A stretch of 17,892 bases of DNA, taken from Nanobdellota archaeon. GTDB lineage: Archaea; Nanobdellota; Nanobdellia; Woesearchaeales; JAHJBD01. The stretch's first letter is position 1, and every line of letters starts with the position of its first letter. Below, piece after piece: positions 6,536 to 13,894 of the stretch. The notes under the pieces were generated by a model that was not told the DNA's origin, searched no databases, and saw only the letters and a program-made list of their open reading frames with translations. A program made the translations under genes and the position numbers. Location: positions 1-17,892 of the forward strand of contig JAHJBD010000168.1 in NCBI GenBank assembly GCA_018813725.1. Reading direction: 5' to 3'.

Positions 6536-6625
6536 AACGTACGCCATACGTTCAGAGCATCGCCAAATGCTCAAAGTGTTTCGCCAAAAACACATTGTTT
6601 TAAGTTTTTCGCCAAAAAAACTTAA
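6536..6625 (-). ncRNA. Array of four tandem hairpins with a constant loop
   Basis: Four consecutive perfect hairpins, written on the plus strand. AACGTA-CGCCA-TACGTT is at 6536-6552. GAGCAT-CGCCAA-ATGCTC is at 6555-6572. GTGTTT-CGCCAA-AAACAC is at 6576-6593. The fourth, with TTAAGTTTTT/AAAAACTTAA arms and a CGCCAA loop, is at 6600-6625. The stems share no sequence but each pairs fully; only the loop is constant. This pattern points to an RNA (or single-stranded DNA) structure recognised through its loop. In the minus-strand RNA the loop reads TTGGCG. A good TATA box (6651-6661) lies about 25-35 bases before the array on that strand. It could be a free RNA of about 100 bases or part of a long ftsZ leader. 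I see no open reading frame here. Confidence 0.65.
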
Positions 6626-6650
6626 TTTTTAATAATTTCTATAACATAGC

Positions 6651-6661
6651 TTATATTTAAA
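6651..6661 (-). promoter_or_regulatory. TATA box upstream of the hairpin array
   Basis: Minus-strand TTTAAATATAA lies between the nitroreductase stop and the array. Initiation at about 6630 would begin the transcript just before the first hairpin. Confidence 0.5.
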
Positions 6662-6699
6662 GTTTTCGTTTAGATAGTAATTTATCGTCGAGAAATCAA

Positions 6700-7371
6700 T
6701 TATTTTTGCTTGTTTGCCTGTTTTTCCTTAAATTCCTGAAATTTCTGTTTTATCTTGCCAGCTGCCCTATCCAATGCTTTTGAGGTCCTTTCCATTGTTT
6801 GAGGCATCTTTTGGCTGTAATAACCCCGCATAGGCAATTTTCTTTTTGCATTAAATTTCTCTAGAAATATCATATGCTGAGGTTCTATCCTTGGAGGCAT
6901 ATCAGGATCCTCGTCGCTGTAACCTACAGTCACAACACCTATCGGAAGGTCCTCTTCTGGAAGCATGACTGACCTTCTTAAGAGATCGTCATCAAAAGCA
7001 CCTATCCAGCAGCTCCCAAGGCCCTGGTCAGTTGCAGCAATAAGCATATTTTCAATCACAGCTGTAGCGTTCTGGATAGTGTAAAGATGCTCGCCCCTGC
7101 CACTGTAGAACCGTGCACCGACAGCTGGCTGGCCGATGACAACAATGATAGTATCAGCTGATTCTATCCATTTTTGGTCATAACAGGCATGAGAGATAAG
7201 TTTCTTGTTTGCAGTCTCTTTGACAACCACCAATTTCCAGTTCTGGATATTTCCAGAGGTAGGAGCAAACCTTGCAGCGTCAACAACATTAACTATCTTT
7301 TCCCACTCTACTGGCTGGTCTTTGTATTTTCTTATCGACCTTCTCTTCTTTATCGCTTCTAAGGTATCCAT
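6700..7371 (-). CDS. Nitroreductase-family flavoprotein
   Basis: A 223-residue FMN-dependent NAD(P)H oxidoreductase of the nitroreductase superfamily; the substrate is unknown. The N-terminal KKRRSIRKYKDQPV is the FMN-phosphate-binding signature. FAPTSGNIQNWKLVVV (36-51) and the GLGSCWIGAFDDDLL segment (about 116-130) are also typical. VVTVGYSDEDP precedes the C-terminal part. The last 25 residues are highly basic and helical, an extension beyond the usual family end. Its start is supported by a minus-strand TATA-like CTTAAATAG at 7396-7404, 29 bases upstream. The 37-base gap to the divergent DNA ligase gene holds both promoters. Confidence 0.9.
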   Translation of the reverse strand: MDTLEAIKKRRSIRKYKDQPVEWEKIVNVVDAARFAPTSGNIQNWKLVVVKETANKKLISHACYDQKWIESADTIIVVIGQPAVGARFYSGRGEHLYTIQNATAVIENMLIAATDQGLGSCWIGAFDDDLLRRSVMLPEEDLPIGVVTVGYSDEDPDMPPRIEPQHMIFLEKFNAKRKLPMRGYYSQKMPQTMERTSKALDRAAGKIKQKFQEFKEKQANKQK

Positions 7372-7378
7372 CAGAATG

Positions 7379-7404
7379 TTTTTATATGAGTACTACTATT
7401 TAAG
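7379..7404. promoter_or_regulatory. Divergent promoters of nitroreductase and ligase
   Basis: Plus-strand GTTTTTATATG (7379-7389) is 25 bases before ligase ATG 7409. Minus-strand CTTAAATAG (7404-7396) is 29 bases before the nitroreductase ATG. Each TATA box lies near the start of the other transcript. Confidence 0.5.
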
Positions 7405-7408
7405 TTTT

Positions 7409-9154
7409 ATGAAATACTCAGAGCTGGTTTCAGTCTATAAAAGATTAGACAACACAACAAAAAGGCTTGAGAAGACTCACATAATCTCTGAATTCCTTAA
7501 AGATATCAAAGATAAAGACACAAAGAAGATAGTCTTGTTGATCCAGGGCAAGATATTTCCTGACTGGGATGACCGAAAGATAGGTGTTGCTTCAAGGCTT
7601 GTGTTAAAGGCGATAAACAAAGCCACTGGGACTGCTTCTGAAAAAGTTGAGAAAGAATGGAAAAATACAGGGGATCTTGGCATCGCTGCTGAGAATCTTA
7701 TCAAGAAAAAGAAGCAAGCTACGCTTTTTAGCGCTGAGCTTACAGTCACAAAAGTTTTTGATAATGTGCAGAAGCTTGCCACACTTGAAGGAGCAGGCAG
7801 TGTCGATCATAAGATATCGCTCATCGCTGAACTGTTAACATCTGCAAAGCCAGAAGAAGGCAAGTATATAGTCAGGACTGTTCTTGAAGACATGAGAGTT
7901 GGCGTTGGAGAAGGAAGCATGAGAGATGCGATTGTCTGGGCTTATTTTGGAAAAGAAGCAGGTGTCAAGTATGTTGATGGTTCAACTGAGATAGAAGACA
8001 GAGCAGAATACAACAAGTATGTTGATGCAGTGCAAAGAGCATATGACCTCACCAATGATTTGGGAGCTGTGACTGAAGCTGCAAAAGATGGCCTTAAGAA
8101 ACTTGAGAGATTAGAGCTTTCTATAGGAAACCCCATCAAAGTTATGCTTGCATTACGAGTAAAAGATGTTAAAGAGGGGTTTGAGAGAGTTGGAGTGCCT
8201 GCTCAGCTAGAGTATAAGTATGATGGATTTAGGATCCAGATCCACAAGAACAAGGATGAGATCAGGTTATATACAAGAAGGCTTGAAGAGGTCACAAGCC
8301 AATTCCCAGATGTTGTAGAATTTGTCAAAAAGCATACAAAAGGAGATTCATTCATCTTAGACTCTGAATGTGTAGGTTATGATCCAAAAACAGGTAAGTA
8401 TCTTGCTTTCCAAAAGATTTCCCAGAGGATAAAAAGAAAGTATGATATTGAAGATATGGCAAAGAAGTTTCCAGTAGAAGTAAATGTATTTGATGTGATC
8501 AGCTACAATGGAAAGAATATGATCGCCGAACCAATGTCTGAGAGAAGAAAGATAATAGAAAGAATCGTGAAAAAAGTTGAAAAAAAGATCCTGCCTTCAA
8601 AGCACATCATCACTTCAGATGAAAAAGACGCTGAAAAGTTCTACAGAGAATCATTAAAGGCAGGAAACGAGGGGATAATGCTAAAATCCCTGGAAAGCCC
8701 ATACAAGCCAGGAGCAAGAGTAGGATTCATGGTAAAACTTAAACCAGTGATGGACACTTTGGACCTTGTTATCGTGGGAGCTGAATGGGGCGAAGGTAAA
8801 CGGTCACATTGGCTTTCTTCATTCACTTTGGCTTGCGTTAGTGATGGGAAATACCTTGAGATAGGCAAGATGGGAACTGGGATCAAGGAAAAGGCTGAAG
8901 AGGGAGTCTCTTTTGAGCAGCTGACTGAAGAACTTAAGCCACTGATCATATCTGAGAAAGGAAAAGAAGTGACTATAAAGCCAAAGATAGTGGTTGAAGT
9001 GAAGTTTGAAGAGATACAAAAGTCCCCTACATATTCATCTGGTTATGCATTAAGGTTTCCAAGGTTAGAAGGGTTGAGGGAAGACAGGCATGCTAAAGAT
9101 GCGTCAACCTTAGAGATGGTTGAAGATTATTATGAAGGGCAGAGGGGACGATGA
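7409..9154 (+). CDS. lig: ATP-dependent DNA ligase
   Basis: A 581-residue replicative/repair ligase that seals nicks through an enzyme-adenylate. The N-terminal alpha-helical DNA-binding domain (about 1-235) is followed by the nucleotidyltransferase motif I EYKYDGFRIQIH, with nucleophile Lys270. Motifs Ia/III follow (LYTRRLEEVTSQFPD, FILDSECVGYD), then motif IV (NEGIMLKSLESPYKPG) and motif V (FMVKLKP), and then the OB-fold domain ending in RFPRLEGLREDR. This is the archaeal/eukaryotic LigI arrangement and a full length for archaea. An upstream in-frame start at 7205 overlaps the nitroreductase and is not supported. ATG 7409 sits 25 bases after a TATA box and gives the expected N-terminus MKYSELVSVYKRLD. 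Confidence 0.97.
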   Translation: MKYSELVSVYKRLDNTTKRLEKTHIISEFLKDIKDKDTKKIVLLIQGKIFPDWDDRKIGVASRLVLKAINKATGTASEKVEKEWKNTGDLGIAAENLIKKKKQATLFSAELTVTKVFDNVQKLATLEGAGSVDHKISLIAELLTSAKPEEGKYIVRTVLEDMRVGVGEGSMRDAIVWAYFGKEAGVKYVDGSTEIEDRAEYNKYVDAVQRAYDLTNDLGAVTEAAKDGLKKLERLELSIGNPIKVMLALRVKDVKEGFERVGVPAQLEYKYDGFRIQIHKNKDEIRLYTRRLEEVTSQFPDVVEFVKKHTKGDSFILDSECVGYDPKTGKYLAFQKISQRIKRKYDIEDMAKKFPVEVNVFDVISYNGKNMIAEPMSERRKIIERIVKKVEKKILPSKHIITSDEKDAEKFYRESLKAGNEGIMLKSLESPYKPGARVGFMVKLKPVMDTLDLVIVGAEWGEGKRSHWLSSFTLACVSDGKYLEIGKMGTGIKEKAEEGVSFEQLTEELKPLIISEKGKEVTIKPKIVVEVKFEEIQKSPTYSSGYALRFPRLEGLREDRHAKDASTLEMVEDYYEGQRGR

Positions 9155-9155
9155 T

Positions 9156-9650
9156 TCAAAGAAGGCGCCCTAGCAATTCCCGATATAATATACATGTATC
9201 CTTATACAGTTGATTTGCCCCGGTATCGTTGCCGGTGTTCCGCAGAATTTCTGCAAGGCCTTCTGTTGCCACAATAAGGCTCTCCAAAATATCAGCATCA
9301 TCTGGAAACCTGTCCCTAGCTGACTGGAGAGTTGCGATAGCTTCGTTATATCTGCCTGCATGGTACAATGTACCGCCTAGATGGAGAGGAATGCCTGAAA
9401 AACCAGGGTTAAGCTTTTCTGCCTGGCGGTATCTGGCTACCGCTTCTAAATATCTACCCTCGTGACATAATTCCCGCCCTTCCTCATAAAGTTGGGTCCA
9501 ATCATTTGGTTCGTCAACAGAAGGGTTTATCTCGCCTGATGCAGTAGTCATTTCATCTGCAGGCATGGCACTAGATTCAGCATATGCCTGATCAGAAGCC
9601 CTAACAGGTTTGAGATTCATTCTGTGCTTGAGCAGCAATTTTTTAGCCAT
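9156..9650 (-). CDS. Tetratricopeptide-repeat protein
   Basis: About 164 residues from ATG 9650. It has two clear TPR units, LYEEGRELCHEGRYLEAVARY...LNPG and HLGGTLYHAGRYNEAIATL...FPDD, and a third, more degenerate helical pair to the C-terminus. A low-complexity linker rich in Ala, Ser, Glu and Asp (about 18-50) precedes the repeats, after a short basic N-terminus. There is no signal peptide or membrane segment. TPR modules bind other proteins; the partner is unknown. An alternative start at 9713 overlaps the next gene by 17 bases. I chose 9650 because a TATA-like TTTATAAATT (9677-9686) is about 30 bases upstream. The gene converges on the ligase with a 1-base gap. Confidence 0.8.
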   Translation of the reverse strand: MAKKLLLKHRMNLKPVRASDQAYAESSAMPADEMTTASGEINPSVDEPNDWTQLYEEGRELCHEGRYLEAVARYRQAEKLNPGFSGIPLHLGGTLYHAGRYNEAIATLQSARDRFPDDADILESLIVATEGLAEILRNTGNDTGANQLYKDTCILYRELLGRLL

Positions 9651-9676
9651 CTGAATCCAGATTGAAATGCTTTTAA

Positions 9677-9686
9677 AATTTATAAA
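9677..9686 (-). promoter_or_regulatory. TATA box for the TPR gene
   Basis: Minus-strand TTTATAAATT is about 30 bases before ATG 9650. It lies between that start and the stop of the upstream coiled-coil gene. Confidence 0.4.
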
Positions 9687-9696
9687 GATATAGATA

Positions 9697-9990
9697 CTAC
9701 TCGACGAGCCCAAGAAGCTTTTTCTTTTTTATCCTTAACTCAGCGATCTTATTTCTGCACTCTTCTTTTTTTAGGCGGCTTTCTTCAAGCTCTTTGTACA
9801 GGTCCTTGTTCTTCTGTATTGCCTGCTGATATAGTATATTAGCTTCACGGATCTCCTGCTTAACCTTTTCAACCTCGTTTAGGTCAACACTCCTCACAGG
9901 ATGAATCTTCCGATATTCTTCTATCTCTGCAGGATTAAGTTTTCCTTCTTGCACCAGTTTCTTTTCTTCTTCTGTCAGTTGTATAACCAT
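9697..9990 (-). CDS. Small coiled-coil protein
   Basis: 97 residues of unrecognised family. Residues 1-30 are charged and helical (LTEEEKKLVQEGKLNPAEIE). Residues 36-95 form one long heptad-rich coiled coil with alternating Lys/Glu and Leu/Ile positions, ending in a lysine cluster. It is soluble and probably dimeric. It follows the membrane-protein gene with only one base between stop and start, so the two should be co-transcribed and may function together, for instance with the membrane protein as an anchor. That partnership is inference. Confidence 0.8.
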   Translation of the reverse strand: MVIQLTEEEKKLVQEGKLNPAEIEEYRKIHPVRSVDLNEVEKVKQEIREANILYQQAIQKNKDLYKELEESRLKKEECRNKIAELRIKKKKLLGLVE

Positions 9991-9991
9991 C

Positions 9992-10399
9992 TTACTTCCA
10001 ATTTTTGTTCTTATAATAAAGGTAGAAATTTAGCGAGAATCCCCACCATCCTATCAAGATAATATATGAGATCAGTATCTGGCCTAGGAAGACGTGATAG
10101 ATACCCCAAAATGATAGCAATAGGAATATAAAAAACCTTAAGATAGGATTAAGCATGATGTCTGTAAATGACCTAGATCCGTGCTTAGACTTATGCATGA
10201 ACTGCAGGTAAGCCAGGATTATTGTATACTGGATCCAATAGAAAAAAGCGACAAGCGGAAAAAGCTTGTATAGTCCGCCGTCAAGACCAGTTAGGTTTGT
10301 GACCAATCTTGTGATCCAACTTCCGATAACTCCAAAAAAGACTATAATCGAGATTGTAACAAAAGCAGCCTTTGGATGTTTCTGTGGTGTGTATACCAT
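9992..10399 (-). CDS. Small integral membrane protein
   Basis: 135 residues with four predicted transmembrane helices at about 11-29, 46-67, 86-104 and 106-128. A basic loop, HKSKHGSRS (69-77), separates the second and third. The family is not recognised. The start at 10399 is 27 bases from the shared AT-rich promoter at 10420-10433. It is first gene of a two-gene operon with the coiled-coil protein. Confidence 0.8.
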   Translation of the reverse strand: MVYTPQKHPKAAFVTISIIVFFGVIGSWITRLVTNLTGLDGGLYKLFPLVAFFYWIQYTIILAYLQFMHKSKHGSRSFTDIMLNPILRFFIFLLLSFWGIYHVFLGQILISYIILIGWWGFSLNFYLYYKNKNWK

Positions 10400-10419
10400 T
10401 ATTTGACTTTGCTAGGCAA

Positions 10420-10433
10420 GATATATAAATATT
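10420..10433. promoter_or_regulatory. Shared divergent TATA box
   Basis: GATATATAAATATT reads as a TATA box in both directions. It is centred 25 bases before the endonuclease III ATG (10451) and 27 before the membrane-protein ATG (10399). Confidence 0.55.
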
Positions 10434-10450
10434 TTGATTTTAGCACTGTT

Positions 10451-11095
10451 ATGGACAAGAATGAAAGAATAAAGAAGATAATCTCTATCTTAAAGAAGAA
10501 TTATGGGAATACTATGCTAGCATCACTTTCTGAACTGGACAGTTGGAAGATATTGATCGCAACTATCTTGTCAGCAAGGTCAAAAGATGAGCAGACAGAA
10601 CCTATCGCACGTGAACTCTTTAAGAGATATAAGAATGCAAAGCAGCTGGCAGCAGCTCCAATCAAGGATGTTGAGAAGATAATCAAGAAAATAGGATTTT
10701 ATCACCAGAAAGCCAAGTATATAATCGAGACATCCAAGATGGTTATCTCAGAGTTTGATGGCAAAGTGCCTGATGATTATGAAAGATTGATGAGATGTCC
10801 AGGTGTTGGAAGAAAAGTTGCAGGGTGTGTCTTGGTCTATGCCTTTGGAATCGCTGCTATCCCTGTAGATACACATGTACACCGAATATCAAACAGGTTA
10901 GGTTGGGTCAAAACAAAGGATCCAGAAAAGACAGAGGTAGAATTATTGAAGCTGGTTCCAAAAAAGCAGTGGTTTTTAGTAAATGATGTCTTGGTCAATC
11001 ATGGGAAGACTATCTGTGCTCCAATATCCCCATTTTGTTCAAGGTGTACAATTTCAAAGTATTGCCCTAGGATAGGTGTTGAGAAAAAGCGTTAG
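10451..11095 (+). CDS. nth: Endonuclease III (DNA glycosylase/AP lyase)
   Basis: A 214-residue base-excision-repair enzyme that removes oxidised pyrimidines and cuts the abasic site. It has the helix-hairpin-helix LMRCPGVGRKVAG with catalytic Lys122, the GIAAIPVDTHVHRISNRLG block with catalytic Asp140, and a C-terminal 4Fe-4S loop with Cys189-x6-Cys196-x2-Cys199-x5-Cys205. All key residues are present and the length is normal. A longer frame begins at 10376, but ATG 10451 fits the promoter spacing and the family N-terminus. Its last 4 bases overlap the end of the convergent cysteine-cluster gene. Confidence 0.96.
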   Translation: MDKNERIKKIISILKKNYGNTMLASLSELDSWKILIATILSARSKDEQTEPIARELFKRYKNAKQLAAAPIKDVEKIIKKIGFYHQKAKYIIETSKMVISEFDGKVPDDYERLMRCPGVGRKVAGCVLVYAFGIAAIPVDTHVHRISNRLGWVKTKDPEKTEVELLKLVPKKQWFLVNDVLVNHGKTICAPISPFCSRCTISKYCPRIGVEKKR

Positions 11096-11436
11096 AACCG
11101 GATATTTTTTTCTTTAAGGTATTTGTCAACATCTTCTGGTTTCTTGAAAAGCGCTTTGGTCTCTTCGTCCTCATTGGCTTCGCATTCTTCAGTGGTATAT
11201 TCGCGGCAGACTTCGGGCCTATTCTCATAATTATCACACTTGTTATCGTTATTCAAGTGTTTGCACCTTGTTGAAATCTGGACAACCCAATCATCATCTG
11301 AATCAAGATATACTTGAACACCTTTATGCAAAAGCCACCACTTGATCTCGTCCCAGTCCTCTTTATCTTCAGGCTCATCAATGATAACTGTTATGTATTT
11401 GCAGCATTTTCCATTGCATGTGTGACACAAAACCAT
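11092..11436 (-). CDS. YkgJ-type cysteine-cluster protein
   Basis: 114 residues of the YkgJ/UPF0153 family, proposed to bind zinc or an Fe-S cluster; the role is unknown. The N-terminal Cys4-x2-Cys7-x3-Cys11-Cys12 group is followed by Cys58 (TRCKHL), Cys67 (KCDNYENRPEVC), Cys77 and Cys85, the usual family pattern. The middle is acidic and rich in Trp (DEIKWWLLHKG). It starts 3 bases after the stop of the exonuclease gene, so the two form an operon. Confidence 0.88.
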   Translation of the reverse strand: MVLCHTCNGKCCKYITVIIDEPEDKEDWDEIKWWLLHKGVQVYLDSDDDWVVQISTRCKHLNNDNKCDNYENRPEVCREYTTEECEANEDEETKALFKKPEDVDKYLKEKNIRF

Positions 11437-11439
11437 AGA

Positions 11440-12198
11440 TTAAAGAAATCTAGAGGTGTTATTTAAAGTTAATGATTTAAGTTTTGGGCACACATGATCA
11501 GCAATGGGCTTGAGATTTATCACATCTTCCTCGTTATATTCAATTAATAGTTTTAAGTAATACTCATCCCCAGAACCTTTATACATCTTCCATAGAGATA
11601 ATGGGTCGCCGTCATACATCTTTTCCACAATCTTATTTTTCCTATTTATACCAAGCTGTTTTTCAACTAGTTTTAAGCCGCCAGCAAGACCAACCCTTTG
11701 GCAAGCAGACCTAAGGTCAAAACTGGGTATATCTGGAAGGAGCTTTGGGTATCTTTTTGAGATGTATGGTAGGTCAAATGTTGCACCATTGTAGGTTACT
11801 ATTAGTTGGTATTTTTCAAGTTCACGCTTTAGTGCCTTCGGATCCATATTTATCATGGTCTTTGTCTCTGTGCCATCATACAGCCCGACCAAAGTTATGT
11901 CATCAAACCTGCTGACACCCGTTGCCTCTATATCCAAGAATACTGCTTCATCACGGAATTGCTCATAAAGCCTCCAATTTTCAGAACTTGGCAGATTGAA
12001 GAATGTACTATTGTTTTGGTATAGTGCAGACCTTGCTTTCTCAAGCTGCCGATCATAATACCATTTTCTTTTGCTGGATATGCCTGGGATATTCTTTGTT
12101 TCAAGGAAAGATTTCCAGTCAGAGATTCCTTGCTTGTAAAGGTTTTGTTCCAGTTTTTTACCGATACCTTGCAGGAATAGGAATGAGTTATTTAACAT
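11440..12198 (-). CDS. DEDD-type 3'-5' exonuclease (YprB/RNase H-like)
   Basis: A 252-residue predicted exonuclease of the YprB-like RNase H fold. ExoI is FLDIEATGVS (Asp89, Glu91), ExoII is TYNGATFDLPYI (Asn137, Asp142), and ExoIII is EYNEEDVINL (Tyr221, Asp225), so the four acidic metal ligands are complete. The N-terminal FLQGIGKKLEQNLYKQGI (about 8-25) looks like a helix-hairpin-helix DNA-binding element. It may act on DNA or RNA ends; the substrate is not known. The start at 12198 is supported by TATA-like ACTATAAATACT (12229-12218), 25 bases upstream. That box contains the stop codon of the preceding small gene. Confidence 0.9.
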   Translation of the reverse strand: MLNNSFLFLQGIGKKLEQNLYKQGISDWKSFLETKNIPGISSKRKWYYDRQLEKARSALYQNNSTFFNLPSSENWRLYEQFRDEAVFLDIEATGVSRFDDITLVGLYDGTETKTMINMDPKALKRELEKYQLIVTYNGATFDLPYISKRYPKLLPDIPSFDLRSACQRVGLAGGLKLVEKQLGINRKNKIVEKMYDGDPLSLWKMYKGSGDEYYLKLLIEYNEEDVINLKPIADHVCPKLKSLTLNNTSRFL

Positions 12199-12223
12199 GA
12201 AAGGGAGTATACTCTAATAGTAT

Positions 12224-12346
12224 TTATAGTTTTTCAAGCATATCTAAAGAACTAAAATGCTCTTCTGCACAATCTTTGCAGTAAAACTCGCTTGAGCCTT
12301 TGATTGAGAATTCAGCTGGGTCTTCACAGATTATACATTTTTTCAT
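12224..12346 (-). CDS. 40-residue zinc-ribbon-like microprotein
   Basis: A small gene of 41 codons. The protein has two CxxC knuckles, Cys4-Ile-Ile-Cys7 and Cys23-Lys-Asp-Cys26, separated by 15 residues, then CAEEHFSSL and a short helix. This is a typical zinc-ribbon spacing for small archaeal proteins. Its ATG overlaps the TGA of the previous small gene (ATGA), which indicates translational coupling. The stop codon forms part of the TATA box of the exonuclease gene. The role is unknown; nucleic-acid or protein binding is likely for a zinc ribbon. Confidence 0.8.
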   Translation of the reverse strand: MKKCIICEDPAEFSIKGSSEFYCKDCAEEHFSSLDMLEKL

Positions 12347-12468
12347 ATGGCTTTTCTCATAGGCCTTTTCTTAAGTCTCATGAATAACATTCCGCACTTT
12401 GATTCTATTTGCCTATGAATGTAAAAGCCCTGGTGCTTTGTGATAATATCTATGATTGAAGTTTCCAA
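12343..12468 (-). CDS. Possible 41-residue basic microprotein (TTG start)
   Basis: An open frame of 42 codons from TTG 12468 to TGA 12343, overlapping the next ATG by four bases. The start follows a strong purine site, GGGGGTG (12480-12474), by 5 bases. The product begins (M)ETSIIDIITKHQGFYIH and ends with a very basic tail RLKKRPMRKAI; its codon choice resembles the neighbours. An overlapping alternative, ATG 12472, gives only 19 residues. I do not recognise the protein. Confidence rests on the start-site spacing and the coupled stop. Confidence 0.5.
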   Translation of the reverse strand: METSIIDIITKHQGFYIHRQIESKCGMLFMRLKKRPMRKAI

Positions 12469-12499
12469 TCATACACCCCCTTTTGGTGGAAAATCCACC
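12452..12499 (-). promoter_or_regulatory. Structured leader of the microprotein operon
   Basis: Two hairpins flank the purine-rich ribosome site: GGTGGA-AAA-TCCACC (12485-12499) and ATGATTG/CAATCAT (12452-12458 with 12466-12472), the latter covering the proposed TTG start. A TATA-like AATATATATAAAC (12543-12531) would start transcription near 12511. It could control translation of the two small proteins. Confidence 0.4.
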
Positions 12500-12578
12500 C
12501 CCACTTCTAGAGGTTATGATGGAATCAATGGTTTATATATATTATGGTATTTTAATCAGGGATAAAAAGACTAGTATA

Positions 12579-12953
12579 CTATTTATTACGTCTAGATTGC
12601 TTAAATTCGTGAATTGCCTTCTTACCATAGATATGGGCGAAGACTGAGAGATGCGCGAAGGCATAGATGAGTATCAAGCTTTGAGTAAACTCAATTATCA
12701 GTGACCTCGTCATGAAAGAAAAAAACCATTTGATAAAGGCTGACTGGTTTGCTATCAATAATATAACTGTAATGAATATTGAGATAAGATAGTATATTTG
12801 CATATTTCTCTGCTTAAGGTCTTTTGTTATCGCTAATCCAAGGATGATCCAGATTGAAGCGTTGATCAAGAGTGTTGGCATTGAGATGATATTCAAGCCT
12901 AAAAGCAATGCTACTGAGATTACAAGGACAATAAGCACGAAAAACTCTATCAT
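12579..12953 (-). CDS. Small integral membrane protein
   Basis: 124 residues with four predicted transmembrane helices, at about 3-20, 26-44, 53-70 and 85-108, and a basic tail FKQSRRNK. The family is not recognised. A minus-strand TATA box AAATATAAATAA (12986-12975) is about 27 bases before the ATG. It is divergent from the next gene, which also encodes a small membrane protein, with both promoters in the 74-base gap. Confidence 0.8.
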   Translation of the reverse strand: MIEFFVLIVLVISVALLLGLNIISMPTLLINASIWIILGLAITKDLKQRNMQIYYLISIFITVILLIANQSAFIKWFFSFMTRSLIIEFTQSLILIYAFAHLSVFAHIYGKKAIHEFKQSRRNK

Positions 12954-12974
12954 AAGCTTGAATTTGCTTACCTA

Positions 12975-13005
12975 TTATTTATATTTTTGCAAAAAGTTTA
13001 TAAAA
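12975..13005. promoter_or_regulatory. Divergent promoters of two membrane-protein genes
   Basis: Minus-strand AAATATAAATAA (12986-12975) and plus-strand GTTTATAAAA (12996-13005) each lie 27 bases from the respective ATG. Confidence 0.5.
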
Positions 13006-13027
13006 ATACGAGATAAGTGAAACTAGA

Positions 13028-13480
13028 ATGGCAAGCGACGCATTATTACAGATCGGTTCTGTAGTAGTTGTAATATTGATATTTGCAACTTTGCTGCTAT
13101 CTAAAAAGTTACACTATTTTGTAGCAGGACTAACATTGATAGCTATAGGAAGCCTTGGCTACATGTATGAAAACGGGATGACCACATTTAACATAGATTC
13201 GTTACCAGTTTTAAACTTTGCAGCATATTTTTTTGTTCTTTTTGCAGGAAAGGATTTGCTCATAGAAGGGTTCAAAGAGAAGGAAAATCCAATGAAATGG
13301 CCTAGCCTTATACTTGCCATAGTGCTTATCTTATTTACAACTGTAAATACATTGCATAAGATGAGTGTAATCGATATATATCTGGATTATCCTCCGATCG
13401 TCTCGCATGTGATATATATAATCAGCGGATTGTTCCTCATAATAGGCATATTTACCTTACTAGCGACGAGTGAAACATGA
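13028..13480 (+). CDS. Small integral membrane protein
   Basis: 150 residues, nearly all hydrophobic, with about five transmembrane helices (7-25, 30-47, 60-78, 90-108, 120-146). Short loops include EGFKEKENPMKW. The family is not recognised. The last four bases overlap the ATG of msrB (ATGA), so the two are translated together. This suggests, without proof, a link to redox or oxidative stress at the membrane. Confidence 0.82.
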   Translation: MASDALLQIGSVVVVILIFATLLLSKKLHYFVAGLTLIAIGSLGYMYENGMTTFNIDSLPVLNFAAYFFVLFAGKDLLIEGFKEKENPMKWPSLILAIVLILFTTVNTLHKMSVIDIYLDYPPIVSHVIYIISGLFLIIGIFTLLATSET

Positions 13481-13827
13481 GATTAACAGAAGAACAAAAG
13501 AAAGTACTGTTTGAGAAAGATACAGAAGCACCATTTACTGGTAAGTTTCTGAAGCATACTGAGAAAGGGAATTACACTTGCGCTAACTGCGGCAATGAAC
13601 TGTTTTCTTCTTCAACTAAATTTGATGCTGGATGCGGCTGGCCTTCATTTTACGATGCCAAGAAAGGTTCTGTAAAGTATATTTCTGATGAAAGTCATGG
13701 GATGAAACGCATTGAAGTGGTATGTGCTAAATGCGGCGGACACTTGGGGCATATATTTGATGATGGTCCAAAGCCTACTGGTAAAAGGTATTGTATCAAT
13801 TCTTTAAGTTTGGAGTTTAAGAAGTAG
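13477..13827 (+). CDS. msrB: Peptide methionine-(R)-sulfoxide reductase
   Basis: 116 residues. It repairs oxidised methionine (R form) in proteins. Structural zinc ligands are Cys35, Cys38, Cys83 and Cys86. The GCGWPSFYDA block (52-61), HLGHIFDDGP (89-98) and catalytic Cys106 in KRYCINSLSL are all present. The enzyme is a little shorter than most at the N-terminus, lacking the usual residues before LTEEQKKVLFEKDTEAPFTG, but has the complete catalytic fold. It is the second gene of a coupled pair with a membrane protein. Confidence 0.96.
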   Translation: MRLTEEQKKVLFEKDTEAPFTGKFLKHTEKGNYTCANCGNELFSSSTKFDAGCGWPSFYDAKKGSVKYISDESHGMKRIEVVCAKCGGHLGHIFDDGPKPTGKRYCINSLSLEFKK

Positions 13828-13894
13828 GTTTATCCTTTAGCTAGACAAATTTGAGGATAAGTATTTATCACTTAAAAGTAGTACATATAGTAAA

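Noticed and set aside
6311..6625. Plus-strand 104-codon frame through the hairpin array
   Set aside because: It starts inside ftsZ on the opposite strand and its second half is the hairpin region. The perfect stems explain the sequence better than coding does.
6536..6625. CRISPR-like array
   Set aside because: The repeated part is only a 5-6-base loop and the rest is self-complementary stem. There is no constant long repeat with unrelated spacers.
12484..12503. TGGGGGTGG shared with the loop of the 5207/5297 repeats
   Set aside because: Only about nine G-rich bases match and the flanking arms are different, so common origin is not supported.
12456..12647. Plus-strand open frame of 63 codons
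   Set aside because: It overlaps the real membrane-protein gene and the microprotein leader on the other strand, is low in complexity (ENPPPLLEV) and has no start signal.
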